DNA of 9,027 bases from Pirellulaceae bacterium (GTDB taxonomy: Bacteria > Planctomycetota > Planctomycetia > Pirellulales > Pirellulaceae), in the NCBI GenBank assembly GCA_013002105.1, contig JABDKS010001061.1:1-9027 (forward strand), written 5' to 3'. The notes below the pieces were generated by a model. That model was not told the DNA's origin and did not search any database. It was given only the letters and a program-made list of their open reading frames with translations. Below, piece after piece: positions 1 to 6,364 of this stretch; the first letter of the stretch is position 1; each line of letters opens with the position of its first letter. The position numbers were made by a program, and so were the translations under genes.

Positions 1-65
1 GCGATACAATGACGATTCTTGGCCTTTGCCAACACCAACCTCTTTTGAACTGCGACGCCTCCTGC

Positions 66-1943
66 ATGCACTTTCGCTATCTGCCATCATCGATCCTGCT
101 GCTGGCGTTTTTATCTACGACCGCGTTGGTGACCGCTCCGACGGCAGACGCTCAGGAAGTGGCATCCAAAAGCGAAGTGAATGCACTGATCGAAGAACTC
201 GGGCATGAGAACTACGCTCGTCGCGTGCTTGCCAAAGAGAAGCTGCAGCGTTTGGGGCTGGAGGCTTTTGACCAGTTGCACGCTGCAAAATTCCATCCCG
301 ACAGCGAAGTCGTCTCGGCGGCCCGCTATCTGATCAGCAGTTTGATGGTCAGTTGGTCCAAAGAGTCAGATCCGGCACCGGTTCGCGAAGCACTCAGCGA
401 GTACGGTGGCCAAGAGCCAAGCGAACGCGAAAGTCGCATCAAACTGCTCGCAAACTTGCCCGATCGCCAGGGGCTCGAGGCGCTCGTTCGGCTCACGCGA
501 TTCGAGCCGGATCTGAAACTCAGTCGTAAAGCCGCGCTGGCACTGATGCGGCAACCGATGACCGACAACAAAGCCGAAGGCAGACGACAATCCGAGATCG
601 TTTTGTCGGTTTTGAAAGAGAATGACCGACAGGCCGCCGATTGGCTTCGCGTTTACGCAAAAGATTTATTGACGACGGGCTATTCCGCCGACCAATGGCG
701 TGAGTTGATCAAAAAGGATCGACGAGCAATCGACGCGAATACGACCCACCAAGCGAGTCGCGCGTTGGTATTGGAATTGATTCGTATCTGCGCAGCACGC
801 GCTGCGAAGGCCGGCCAACGTGACGAAGCACTGCAATTGGCAACAGCCAATAAGGACTTGATTCCGCCAACGACGCGAGATCTGGTCGAAGCGTGTAGCT
901 GGGCGACCGACAATCGACTGCACGAGTTCGTGCTGGCGCTGCGTCAAAAGCATGCCAGGATGTTCAATGCTCATCCGCGACTTTTGTACGCCGCGGCCGA
1001 AGCCGAGTTGTCGGGTGGAAACGAAACCGTCGCCGAAGAATTGGCACAGCGAGCATTGACCATCAAGTCCTTCCCTGACGACGAGAAGGAACGTGATGAA
1101 TTATCCGAAAACGATATCGAGGAAATCGCGCAGGCTCATTTGTTGATTGCCGAGGAACTGACACAACGTGGCTTGTTCGATTGGGCCGAACGGGAGTATC
1201 AACGCATCATCTCCGGAGTGGAAATCACCTCCTTTACCGGGATCCGAGCACGTGGACGGCTGGCCGATATGCTCGGTGAACTGCAACGTCATCAAGACGT
1301 CGTCGATTCGTTGCAACCGCTGATTGACCGAGTTCAGAAAGACAAGACTTTGCAGAGTCGGTTGAATATGAGCCGAATCAATTTTCCCTATCTGGTCAGT
1401 CAGTTGGAATTCAATCGAGGACTGCAATTTCTACAGTCGGGCAAACCAGAACTTGCCAAAGTCCACCTCCGTACGGCATACGACGAATTTCCTGCGAACG
1501 TCGACATTCTGATTGCCATGTATCGAATCAATGACGACGAAGACTGGAATCGCACCGTGCGACGCGACCTCGCCTCGCGTATTCGCGGGGTCGAATCGGA
1601 GATCCAAACGATCGATACGCGGTTCAAGCAACTCGGGCAGCGAGCCGACATGGCCGAAGTCCTCGCACAGTCGCTCAATGAATACGCTTGGTTGGTTTCC
1701 AACACCGAAGGTGACTACGCCCGGGCATTGCGGGAAAGTCAACGCTCGCTGCGATTGACACCCGATGATGCGGCGAAAATCGATACTTGTGCGAGGTGCT
1801 ACATGGCGCTGGAACAGTGGGACAAAGCGTTTCAAATGCAAACGCGAGCCCTCGAATTGATGCCTCATTCACCACCGATGCGACGCCAGCTTGACGAGAT
1901 CAAAGAAAACCTTGCCAGCGAATCGGAACCGAAAAACGATTGA
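66..1943 (+). CDS. Exported HEAT-like/TPR helical-repeat protein
   Basis: A 625-residue protein made almost entirely of amphipathic helices. The ATG at 66 is chosen because it gives a clean Sec signal peptide: a short basic start (MHFRY), a hydrophobic core at residues 7-23, and a likely cleavage after the ADA at 27-29. An in-frame ATG at 9 would add 19 residues before that signal and cannot be excluded; neither start has a Shine-Dalgarno match. Residues 35-95 and about 120-160 look like HEAT/armadillo-type helical pairs. TPR-like helix pairs are visible at about 355-425 and 444-478, and most clearly at 534-601 (YARALRESQRSLRLTPDD, then a second unit ending ALELMPHSPP). TPR and HEAT solenoids bind other proteins; no catalytic motif is visible, so a scaffold or assembly role outside the cytoplasm is inferred. 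The propeller gene starts 18 bp after the stop, so the two are probably co-transcribed. The specific function is unknown. Confidence 0.85.
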   Translation: MHFRYLPSSILLLAFLSTTALVTAPTADAQEVASKSEVNALIEELGHENYARRVLAKEKLQRLGLEAFDQLHAAKFHPDSEVVSAARYLISSLMVSWSKESDPAPVREALSEYGGQEPSERESRIKLLANLPDRQGLEALVRLTRFEPDLKLSRKAALALMRQPMTDNKAEGRRQSEIVLSVLKENDRQAADWLRVYAKDLLTTGYSADQWRELIKKDRRAIDANTTHQASRALVLELIRICAARAAKAGQRDEALQLATANKDLIPPTTRDLVEACSWATDNRLHEFVLALRQKHARMFNAHPRLLYAAAEAELSGGNETVAEELAQRALTIKSFPDDEKERDELSENDIEEIAQAHLLIAEELTQRGLFDWAEREYQRIISGVEITSFTGIRARGRLADMLGELQRHQDVVDSLQPLIDRVQKDKTLQSRLNMSRINFPYLVSQLEFNRGLQFLQSGKPELAKVHLRTAYDEFPANVDILIAMYRINDDEDWNRTVRRDLASRIRGVESEIQTIDTRFKQLGQRADMAEVLAQSLNEYAWLVSNTEGDYARALRESQRSLRLTPDDAAKIDTCARCYMALEQWDKAFQMQTRALELMPHSPPMRRQLDEIKENLASESEPKND

Positions 1944-1961
1944 TCTGCAGCGACGATCGGG

Positions 1962-3293
1962 TTGCGTTTGTCTTCGACACCTCCCCCTCCTTCGACTCCA
2001 AATAGTGATCCAGTGCCAAGCCTGACTTCCTACGACCGTTTGTTACGGCCGCTACTCGTGTTCGCTTGCTTGGTCGTTGTTCAGAACATTCAGGCTGATG
2101 ATTGGCGTCGCTGGCGCGGACCAACGCTGGACAACCACGCACCTGCCCAGGCGGCCGACGCAATCCCGATTCAGTGGAGTGCAAACCAGAACATTGCCTG
2201 GCGGCAAAACATTCCTGGCCAAGGACACGCAACGCCTATTGTGGTCAATGACGCGATCTTTGTGCTGACGCATGAACCGGACCAGCAAAGCATTTCACTC
2301 CTGAAATACAAACGATCCGATGGTCAAAAACTCGGGCAGGTTGTCTTGCACCGCAATGTGGTTCCCCCAAGCTATTTGCACAAAAAAAACACCTGCGCGT
2401 CGGGCACGCCATCGAGTGATGGGCAACATGTTTTCGTCGTCGCCCAGGTCAACGATGCCATCGTTGCAACCGCCGTATCGACATCTGGTGACATCGTCTG
2501 GCAAAAAACAGTCGCTCCCTATCAGGCCGGTCGCGGATGGTTTGGCTACGGAGCGTCGTTATTGCTCATGGACGATTGCATTGTGGTGCCAGTGGATACC
2601 GACAACGACGACCGCGGCTTGTATTGTCTGGACAAAGCCACCGGAGCGTTGCGATGGCGAGGCAAACGGCCCAGCACGGCGAGCTATTCGTCGCCGATCC
2701 TCGCCAATGTTGCCGGACGCCCGCAGATTCTGCTTAGCGGCGGCTATCAAGTCAGTTCCTACGACCCAGCCAACGGCGAACTGCTCTGGAGCGTCACCGC
2801 GACTAGCCGGACCACGTGCGGCACGATGGTTTGGAACGATCAGATGGTATTCGCCAGCGGCAGTTATCCCGAACCGGGAACCTTTGGCATCTCGTTGACA
2901 CCCAACGGCGCTAAAGTCACTTGGGAAAACAAAGTCAAGTGCTACGAACAGTCGATGCTCGTCGTTGGTGACTACCTGTATGGGATTGCGGATAATTCCA
3001 TCGCGTACTGCTGGCGGTGCTCCGATGGCCAAGAGATGTGGAAGCATCGACTCTCCGGCCCTTTCAGCGCGTCGCCCTTGCTGATCGGTGACCGCATCTA
3101 TGCGTCCAACGAACGCGGAACGACGTTCGTTTTCAAGGCCGATCCAACCTCGTTTCAACCGCTTGCCGAAAATCAACTCGGTGACAGTTCTTTTGCATCA
3201 CCTGTCTACACTGACCAAAAACTTCTACTGAGGCACGCTCTGACCTCCGGCGGGAAACGCCAAGAATTCTTGGCTGCCATCAGTATTGATTGA
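1962..3293 (+). CDS. Exported PQQ-like beta-propeller repeat protein
   Basis: A protein of up to 443 residues in the PQQ-like/BamB-type beta-propeller superfamily. Residues 46-54 (DDWRRWRGP) match the W-x-x-[FW]-RGP opening usual in planctomycete members just after the signal peptide. Repeated blade signatures follow: GHATPIVVND, ASGTPSSDGQHVFVV, YCLDKATGALRW, ASYSSPILANV, YDPANGELLWSV, WRCSDGQEMWKHRLSG and FSASPLLIGDRIYASN. These fit seven or eight blades filling the rest of the protein. No ATG lies near the N-terminus. Candidate starts are TTG at 1962, GTG at 2013 and TTG at 2040. All keep the hydrophobic segment LLVFACLVVV and the likely cleavage after QA at residue 45. GTG 2013 gives the most normal signal-peptide length. 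The family includes BamB and quinoprotein dehydrogenases, but no dehydrogenase active-site or haem motif is seen, so a binding or scaffold role is more likely than catalysis. It probably shares a transcript with the upstream solenoid gene. Confidence 0.85.
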   Translation: MRLSSTPPPPSTPNSDPVPSLTSYDRLLRPLLVFACLVVVQNIQADDWRRWRGPTLDNHAPAQAADAIPIQWSANQNIAWRQNIPGQGHATPIVVNDAIFVLTHEPDQQSISLLKYKRSDGQKLGQVVLHRNVVPPSYLHKKNTCASGTPSSDGQHVFVVAQVNDAIVATAVSTSGDIVWQKTVAPYQAGRGWFGYGASLLLMDDCIVVPVDTDNDDRGLYCLDKATGALRWRGKRPSTASYSSPILANVAGRPQILLSGGYQVSSYDPANGELLWSVTATSRTTCGTMVWNDQMVFASGSYPEPGTFGISLTPNGAKVTWENKVKCYEQSMLVVGDYLYGIADNSIAYCWRCSDGQEMWKHRLSGPFSASPLLIGDRIYASNERGTTFVFKADPTSFQPLAENQLGDSSFASPVYTDQKLLLRHALTSGGKRQEFLAAISID

Positions 3294-3317
3294 AATGCGT
3301 TGTCGGACTCCGTCGTT
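3294..3317. other. Short convergent gap, no clear terminator
   Basis: Only 24 bp separate the stop codons of the plus-strand propeller gene and the minus-strand membrane-protein gene. The one inverted repeat seen is the tiny CGG-ACT-CCG, with a 3-bp stem and no T-run. Transcription from both sides must end inside the opposite gene, by Rho, or through a structure not visible by eye. Confidence 0.5.
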
Positions 3318-3677
3318 TCAGGGACCCAGATCGATCCGGATACCGCCGACGATCCCCGCTACAAAGTTGTAGACCAGAGCACCGACCGCTCCGCTGATAA
3401 ATCCGAGCACACCGTACATCACGGGGATGACGACCACCGACATGACGGCGCCGACGATCCCGGCGATTGCCGGATCACCGCCGACCGCGATACCCATGAT
3501 CGTAAACAACAGCATCACGGCGCCGGCGACGAGTCCTACCAGAACGCAGATGATCGCCACTGTTTTGGCCGCCGACAGGGGATCAACTCGCTTGATCGCT
3601 ACCGATCTGACCGCGGACGATGCGACGGATGGCTGTGCCGGCGAGGATGCCGGGGTGGATGGATTCTCAGGCTGCAT
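3318..3677 (-). CDS. Small hydrophobic membrane protein, DUF3566-like
   Basis: A 119-residue protein with a Pro/Ser/Ala-rich, probably cytoplasmic N-terminal stretch (residues 1-25). It is followed by SVAIKRVDPLSAAK and then a strongly hydrophobic remainder: one membrane segment at about 38-62, and a Gly/Val/Ile-rich hydrophobic region at about 68-112 that probably holds two more. The C-terminal pattern MYGVLGFISGAVGALVYN, followed by an A-x-x-x-GGI, resembles from memory a family of small bacterial membrane proteins sometimes grouped with DUF3566. The opening R-x-DPLSAAK-type motif fits the same group. The function of that family is not established. The conserved motifs, clean membrane profile and ATG start make it real even though a long plus-strand frame (3300-3779) overlaps it. 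It lies 141 bp downstream of the methyltransferase on the same strand, so it may share its transcript or have its own promoter in that gap. Confidence 0.75.
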   Translation of the reverse strand: MQPENPSTPASSPAQPSVASSAVRSVAIKRVDPLSAAKTVAIICVLVGLVAGAVMLLFTIMGIAVGGDPAIAGIVGAVMSVVVIPVMYGVLGFISGAVGALVYNFVAGIVGGIRIDLGP

Positions 3678-3818
3678 GTTTTCAGGTGGCCTTATTCAAT
3701 GAATGGATTGTGTCGAACCGCTCCGTCTGTGTGCCTGACAGTGGAGCAGAAATACCTGATAAGAAAAGATCGACGTTGATGTGTCATTGCCGCGTCCACA
3801 TTAGGCGACATCATCCGA

Positions 3819-4589
3819 TCAGCCGTTGCACTTGATCGCCCGCGTGGCGACAAACGTGCAAATTCTATCGGACAAAGCGTCCTCGCCGCCCCAACGGTCC
3901 TCGAACATTTCCGCGAGATGAAAACCGGCAGCCAACTGCCCACCGATCAAATCGGTCAATGAATGACCAAAATCGATGGGGCGTTCTGGGCCGAGCGTTC
4001 GCTCACGTTCGTCTTCGGGCAAATCCCAATCGCTGTACGGAATCTGGTGTCGCACGACGAATTGGCCTTTCTCCAGCTCGCCAGCGTCAAACAAAAAATT
4101 CACCGGCTGAATCATCCCGGCGATCAACTCGCCAGCCTCCACCAAGACACGGTGACATTCCCGCCAAACCGGCAATACATCAGGGCAGAAATTGGTCGAG
4201 CAAGGATTGACGATCAGATCGAACGATGCGGCGTCAAAACAACTCAGGTCGCGCATGTCGCCTTCGACCGTGCTGATTTCCAATCCATTTCGCCCCGCGA
4301 CTTCGCGATCGATTGCCAATTGTGCGGCGCTAAGATCAAACACCGTCACGATACCTCCCGCCGCGGCTAGTATCGGACCTTGATGCCCACCACCGCCGGC
4401 CAGACAAAGGACACGCTTGTCGGCAACACTACAGATCCAGTGATCCGGCACAGGTTTTGTCGCAGTCAAACGGAGCGACCAGCGACCTTGTCTTGCTGCG
4501 GCGATCGTGGCGTCATCGACTGGATCGAACCAGCGACGACTCTGACCGATATTGTTCCACGCGGCACGATTGAACTCTGTGAAATCCAT
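3819..4589 (-). CDS. Class I SAM-dependent methyltransferase
   Basis: A 256-residue soluble protein with a Rossmann-fold methyltransferase core of the Methyltransf_11/25 type. Motif I, which binds S-adenosylmethionine, is RVLCLAGGGGHQGP at residues 59-72. The acidic residue after strand 2 is D85 in VTVFDLSAAQL. The next conserved loop is EGDMRDLS at 109-116 (D111 would contact the adenine). Strand 4 is FDLIVNPCSTNF at 123-134, and WRECHRVLVEAGELI at 142-156 is the usual helix, turn and strand before the C-terminal part. Residues 160-215 form an insertion rich in charged and aromatic residues (QIPYSDWDLPEDERER) that probably shapes the substrate pocket. The first 45 residues are a helical cap (EFNRAAWNNIG) often seen in small-molecule methyltransferases. 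The substrate cannot be read from the sequence. There is no signal peptide, so it is cytoplasmic. A purine-rich GGGAGGG lies about 11 nt before the ATG and supports this start. Confidence 0.9.
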   Translation of the reverse strand: MDFTEFNRAAWNNIGQSRRWFDPVDDATIAAARQGRWSLRLTATKPVPDHWICSVADKRVLCLAGGGGHQGPILAAAGGIVTVFDLSAAQLAIDREVAGRNGLEISTVEGDMRDLSCFDAASFDLIVNPCSTNFCPDVLPVWRECHRVLVEAGELIAGMIQPVNFLFDAGELEKGQFVVRHQIPYSDWDLPEDERERTLGPERPIDFGHSLTDLIGGQLAAGFHLAEMFEDRWGGEDALSDRICTFVATRAIKCNG

Positions 4590-4600
4590 CGGTTGACTAT

Positions 4601-4607
4601 CCCTCCC
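4601..4607 (-). promoter_or_regulatory. Candidate ribosome binding site of methyltransferase gene
   Basis: On the minus strand GGGAGGG precedes the ATG at 4589 by about 11 nt. It is a good anti-Shine-Dalgarno match but slightly far from the start. It is the only convincing ribosome binding site in the window and supports the methyltransferase start. Confidence 0.45.
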
Positions 4608-4870
4608 GGTGGCGTCTGCGTCGGAAATGGTTACGAATTTCGAGCGGTATTGTTGTCACCCAAAATTCAATGACCCGTGCTGATTTCGCGTGGTCACACA
4701 GAATCGCCGTCATTGGTGAATCGCCAACTTGTTTCGCCGGCACGGACACCCTCGGTATCAGACCAAACGGCTCAGCGACCAAACGGCAATTTCGAGAGAG
4801 TCAAAACTACCCCACGCAAGTCTAGTCTCTGGGCACCCGTGCGCGATTTGTACAAGAAAATGCGTGATCC

Positions 4871-4905
4871 TTGCAATCGGGGGTGAATCGAATCGAGTAA
4901 AATCG
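4871..4905 (+). promoter_or_regulatory. Possible promoter/operator with AATCG repeats
   Basis: Four copies of AATCG occur in 31 bp, starting at 4875, 4886, 4891 and 4901. The first and last share the longer form AATCGGG(G/C)GT and sit 26 bp apart. A TAAAAT hexamer at 4898-4903 resembles a -10 element and lies about 75 bp before the DUF1501 ATG, while TTGCAA at 4871-4876 resembles a -35 element. The 21-bp spacing between them is too long for a standard promoter. A binding site for an activator or an alternative sigma factor is possible. ATCG-type words are common in this genome style, so chance is a real alternative. Confidence 0.25.
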
Positions 4906-4977
4906 GGCGTATCGCGATCGTCTGTGACGTACGCGATTGCCCACCCAATACTCCCCCCGCAACCATTTCCGGTCACC

Positions 4978-6354
4978 ATGCTGAACTTGACTTCTCGCGG
5001 TTCCTCGCACACCTGTGACGGGACAACGCGTCGCGATTTTTTGCAAATCGGTACGCTCGGCGCCATTGGACTTGGCCTGCCAGAGTATTTGGCCGCCGCG
5101 GAACGTGGAGGAGTCGATCCGCACAAGGACAAGCGGTCATGCATCATGATTTTCAATCTTGGTGCGCCCAGTCAGCTGGACACATTCGACATGAAACCCG
5201 AGGCTCCCTCGGAAGTCCGCGGGCCCTTCCAAGCGATATCGACCAAGGGCGACTTCCAACTTTCGGAGATCTTGCCCAAGCATGCTGAGATCGCGGACAA
5301 GTTTTCGATCGTGCGTTCGTGTTACCACACCGCGGCGGCCGTTCATGATGCTGGTTGGCAGATGCTGCAAACCGGCCGGCAATTCACCGGCGGCGTGAAC
5401 TATCCGCACGCGGGTGCCGTGTTGCAATACATGCGCGGGCGACGCGGTGATCTGCCCGCACACGTTGTGTTGCCCGAGACGATGGGACGCGGTGGTGGTA
5501 ATCTGCCCAACGGACAAGCCGGTGGATTTCTGGGTAAGACCTATGATCCGTTTGCCCTGATGGCCGATCCGAGCAAAGAAAACTTCAAGGTTCCCGACTT
5601 GCTCCCACCGTCGACGCTCGGTGATGTCCGTATCGACCGCCGACGCAGGATGCGGGGAGCCATCGAAGCAAGAATGAAGGAACTGGAAGCAACCGAGTCG
5701 GCAAAAATGCTGGACAAGAATTTTGATGCCGCCTATCGGCTGATGAGCAGCAAACAGGCACGCGAAGCGTTTGACCTGACCAAAGAGCCCGCTAAAGTTC
5801 GCGAGCGATATGGAATGAATCGTTTTGGACAATGCTGTTTGCTCGCACGTCGGCTGATCGAATCAGGAGTCCGTTTTGTCACCATCAACACGTTTCTGAC
5901 CGTGTTCAATGAAATCACGTGGGACATTCATGGCAGTAAACCGTTCACGACGATCGAGGGGATGAAAAATATCGTCGCGCCGATGTACGACCAAGCCTAT
6001 GCCGCATTGCTTTCGGACTTGGACGAGCGTGGCATGCTGGACGACACGATGGTTTGCGGCCTTGCTGAATTTGGACGCACCCCAAAGGTCAATCCGGCGG
6101 GTGGTCGCGACCACTGGCCACAATGTTTTTCTTGCACCTTTGCCGGTGGTGGGGTCCAAGGTGGCCGTGCGATCGGAGCAAGTGATCCGATCGGTGCTGT
6201 ACCGGCTGACCGACCGACTCCGCCGGGCGAAGTGATCGCAACCATTTTCAAAAGCCTTGGCCTGGACCTGCACGCGGAAATGCCCGGCCCCGGTGGCCGA
6301 CCCTTCCCGTTGGTCGACTTTGGCGTTCGCGAAATCAAAGAACTCTTTATCTAA
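4978..6354 (+). CDS. DUF1501 family protein, Tat-exported
   Basis: A 458-residue member of the DUF1501 family (PF07394), whose fold is thought to belong to the alkaline phosphatase/sulfatase-like group; no activity is established. The ATG at 4978 is chosen because it gives the usual DUF1501 start: a short leader, the twin-arginine motif TRRDFLQIG at residues 17-25, then a weakly hydrophobic segment (LGAIGLGLPEYLAAA, about 27-41). Family landmarks follow in order: IFNLGAPSQLDTFD at 58-71 (most members have GGPSQ), SEVRGPF at 78-84, HDAGWQMLQTGR at 123-134, WDIHG at 315-319, the helix MYDQAYAALLSDLDERGMLDDT at 336-357, AEFGRTP at 363-369, GRDHWP at 376-381 and AIGASD at 398-403. His, Asp and Glu residues in these loops are candidates for metal binding. 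The length is normal for the family. It is the first gene of the operon; the cytochrome-type gene follows after 10 bp. Confidence 0.93.
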   Translation: MLNLTSRGSSHTCDGTTRRDFLQIGTLGAIGLGLPEYLAAAERGGVDPHKDKRSCIMIFNLGAPSQLDTFDMKPEAPSEVRGPFQAISTKGDFQLSEILPKHAEIADKFSIVRSCYHTAAAVHDAGWQMLQTGRQFTGGVNYPHAGAVLQYMRGRRGDLPAHVVLPETMGRGGGNLPNGQAGGFLGKTYDPFALMADPSKENFKVPDLLPPSTLGDVRIDRRRRMRGAIEARMKELEATESAKMLDKNFDAAYRLMSSKQAREAFDLTKEPAKVRERYGMNRFGQCCLLARRLIESGVRFVTINTFLTVFNEITWDIHGSKPFTTIEGMKNIVAPMYDQAYAALLSDLDERGMLDDTMVCGLAEFGRTPKVNPAGGRDHWPQCFSCTFAGGGVQGGRAIGASDPIGAVPADRPTPPGEVIATIFKSLGLDLHAEMPGPGGRPFPLVDFGVREIKELFI

Positions 6355-6364
6355 TTCCCACCCC

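Larger units (their letters stand above)
4590..4977. other. Divergent intergenic region
   Basis: A 388-bp region between the minus-strand methyltransferase gene and the plus-strand DUF1501 operon, so promoters for both should lie here. The plus-strand frame stays open upstream of the DUF1501 start from 4729, but its translation (rich in Arg, Ser, Thr, Pro) has no recognisable domain and would bury the Tat signal, so it is treated as non-coding. A short plus-strand frame at 4677-4886 (69 codons) also lacks any recognisable feature. The part nearest the operon carries the AATCG repeat cluster described separately. No strong sigma-70 promoter with correct -35/-10 spacing was found by eye on either strand. 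Confidence 0.6.

Noticed and set aside
2559..3176. 205-codon minus-strand open frame inside the propeller gene
   Set aside because: It is the antisense shadow of repeated propeller blades, with no signal peptide, domain or ribosome binding site.
3294..3317. Bidirectional terminator between the convergent genes
   Set aside because: Only a 3-bp stem with a 3-nt loop was found and no T-run on either strand.
3300..3779. Plus-strand open frame of 159 codons over the small membrane protein gene
   Set aside because: The translation is full of Asp, His and Arg with no fold or domain. It is the complement of a convincing membrane protein with conserved motifs on the minus strand.
4380..4673. 97-codon plus-strand open frame antisense to the methyltransferase start
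   Set aside because: No recognisable motif, and it overlaps the SAM-binding region of a clear gene on the other strand.
4871..4903. TTGCAA/TAAAAT as a standard sigma-70 promoter
   Set aside because: The spacer is 21 bp instead of 16-18, so it is kept only as a weak regulatory candidate.
4729..4977. 83-residue N-terminal extension of the DUF1501 protein
   Set aside because: It would place the twin-arginine signal deep inside the protein, and it shows no family resemblance. The ATG at 4978 gives the normal DUF1501 start.
5137..5832. 231-codon minus-strand open frame inside the DUF1501 gene
   Set aside because: Long antisense frames are expected here from the GC-rich third codon positions. 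The translation has no domain, while the plus strand carries all family motifs.
6257..6364. 36-residue N-terminal extension of the cytochrome-type protein overlapping the DUF1501 gene
   Set aside because: The extension is DUF1501 coding sequence read in another frame and would bury the Sec signal. ATG 6365 gives a proper signal peptide 10 bp after the previous stop.
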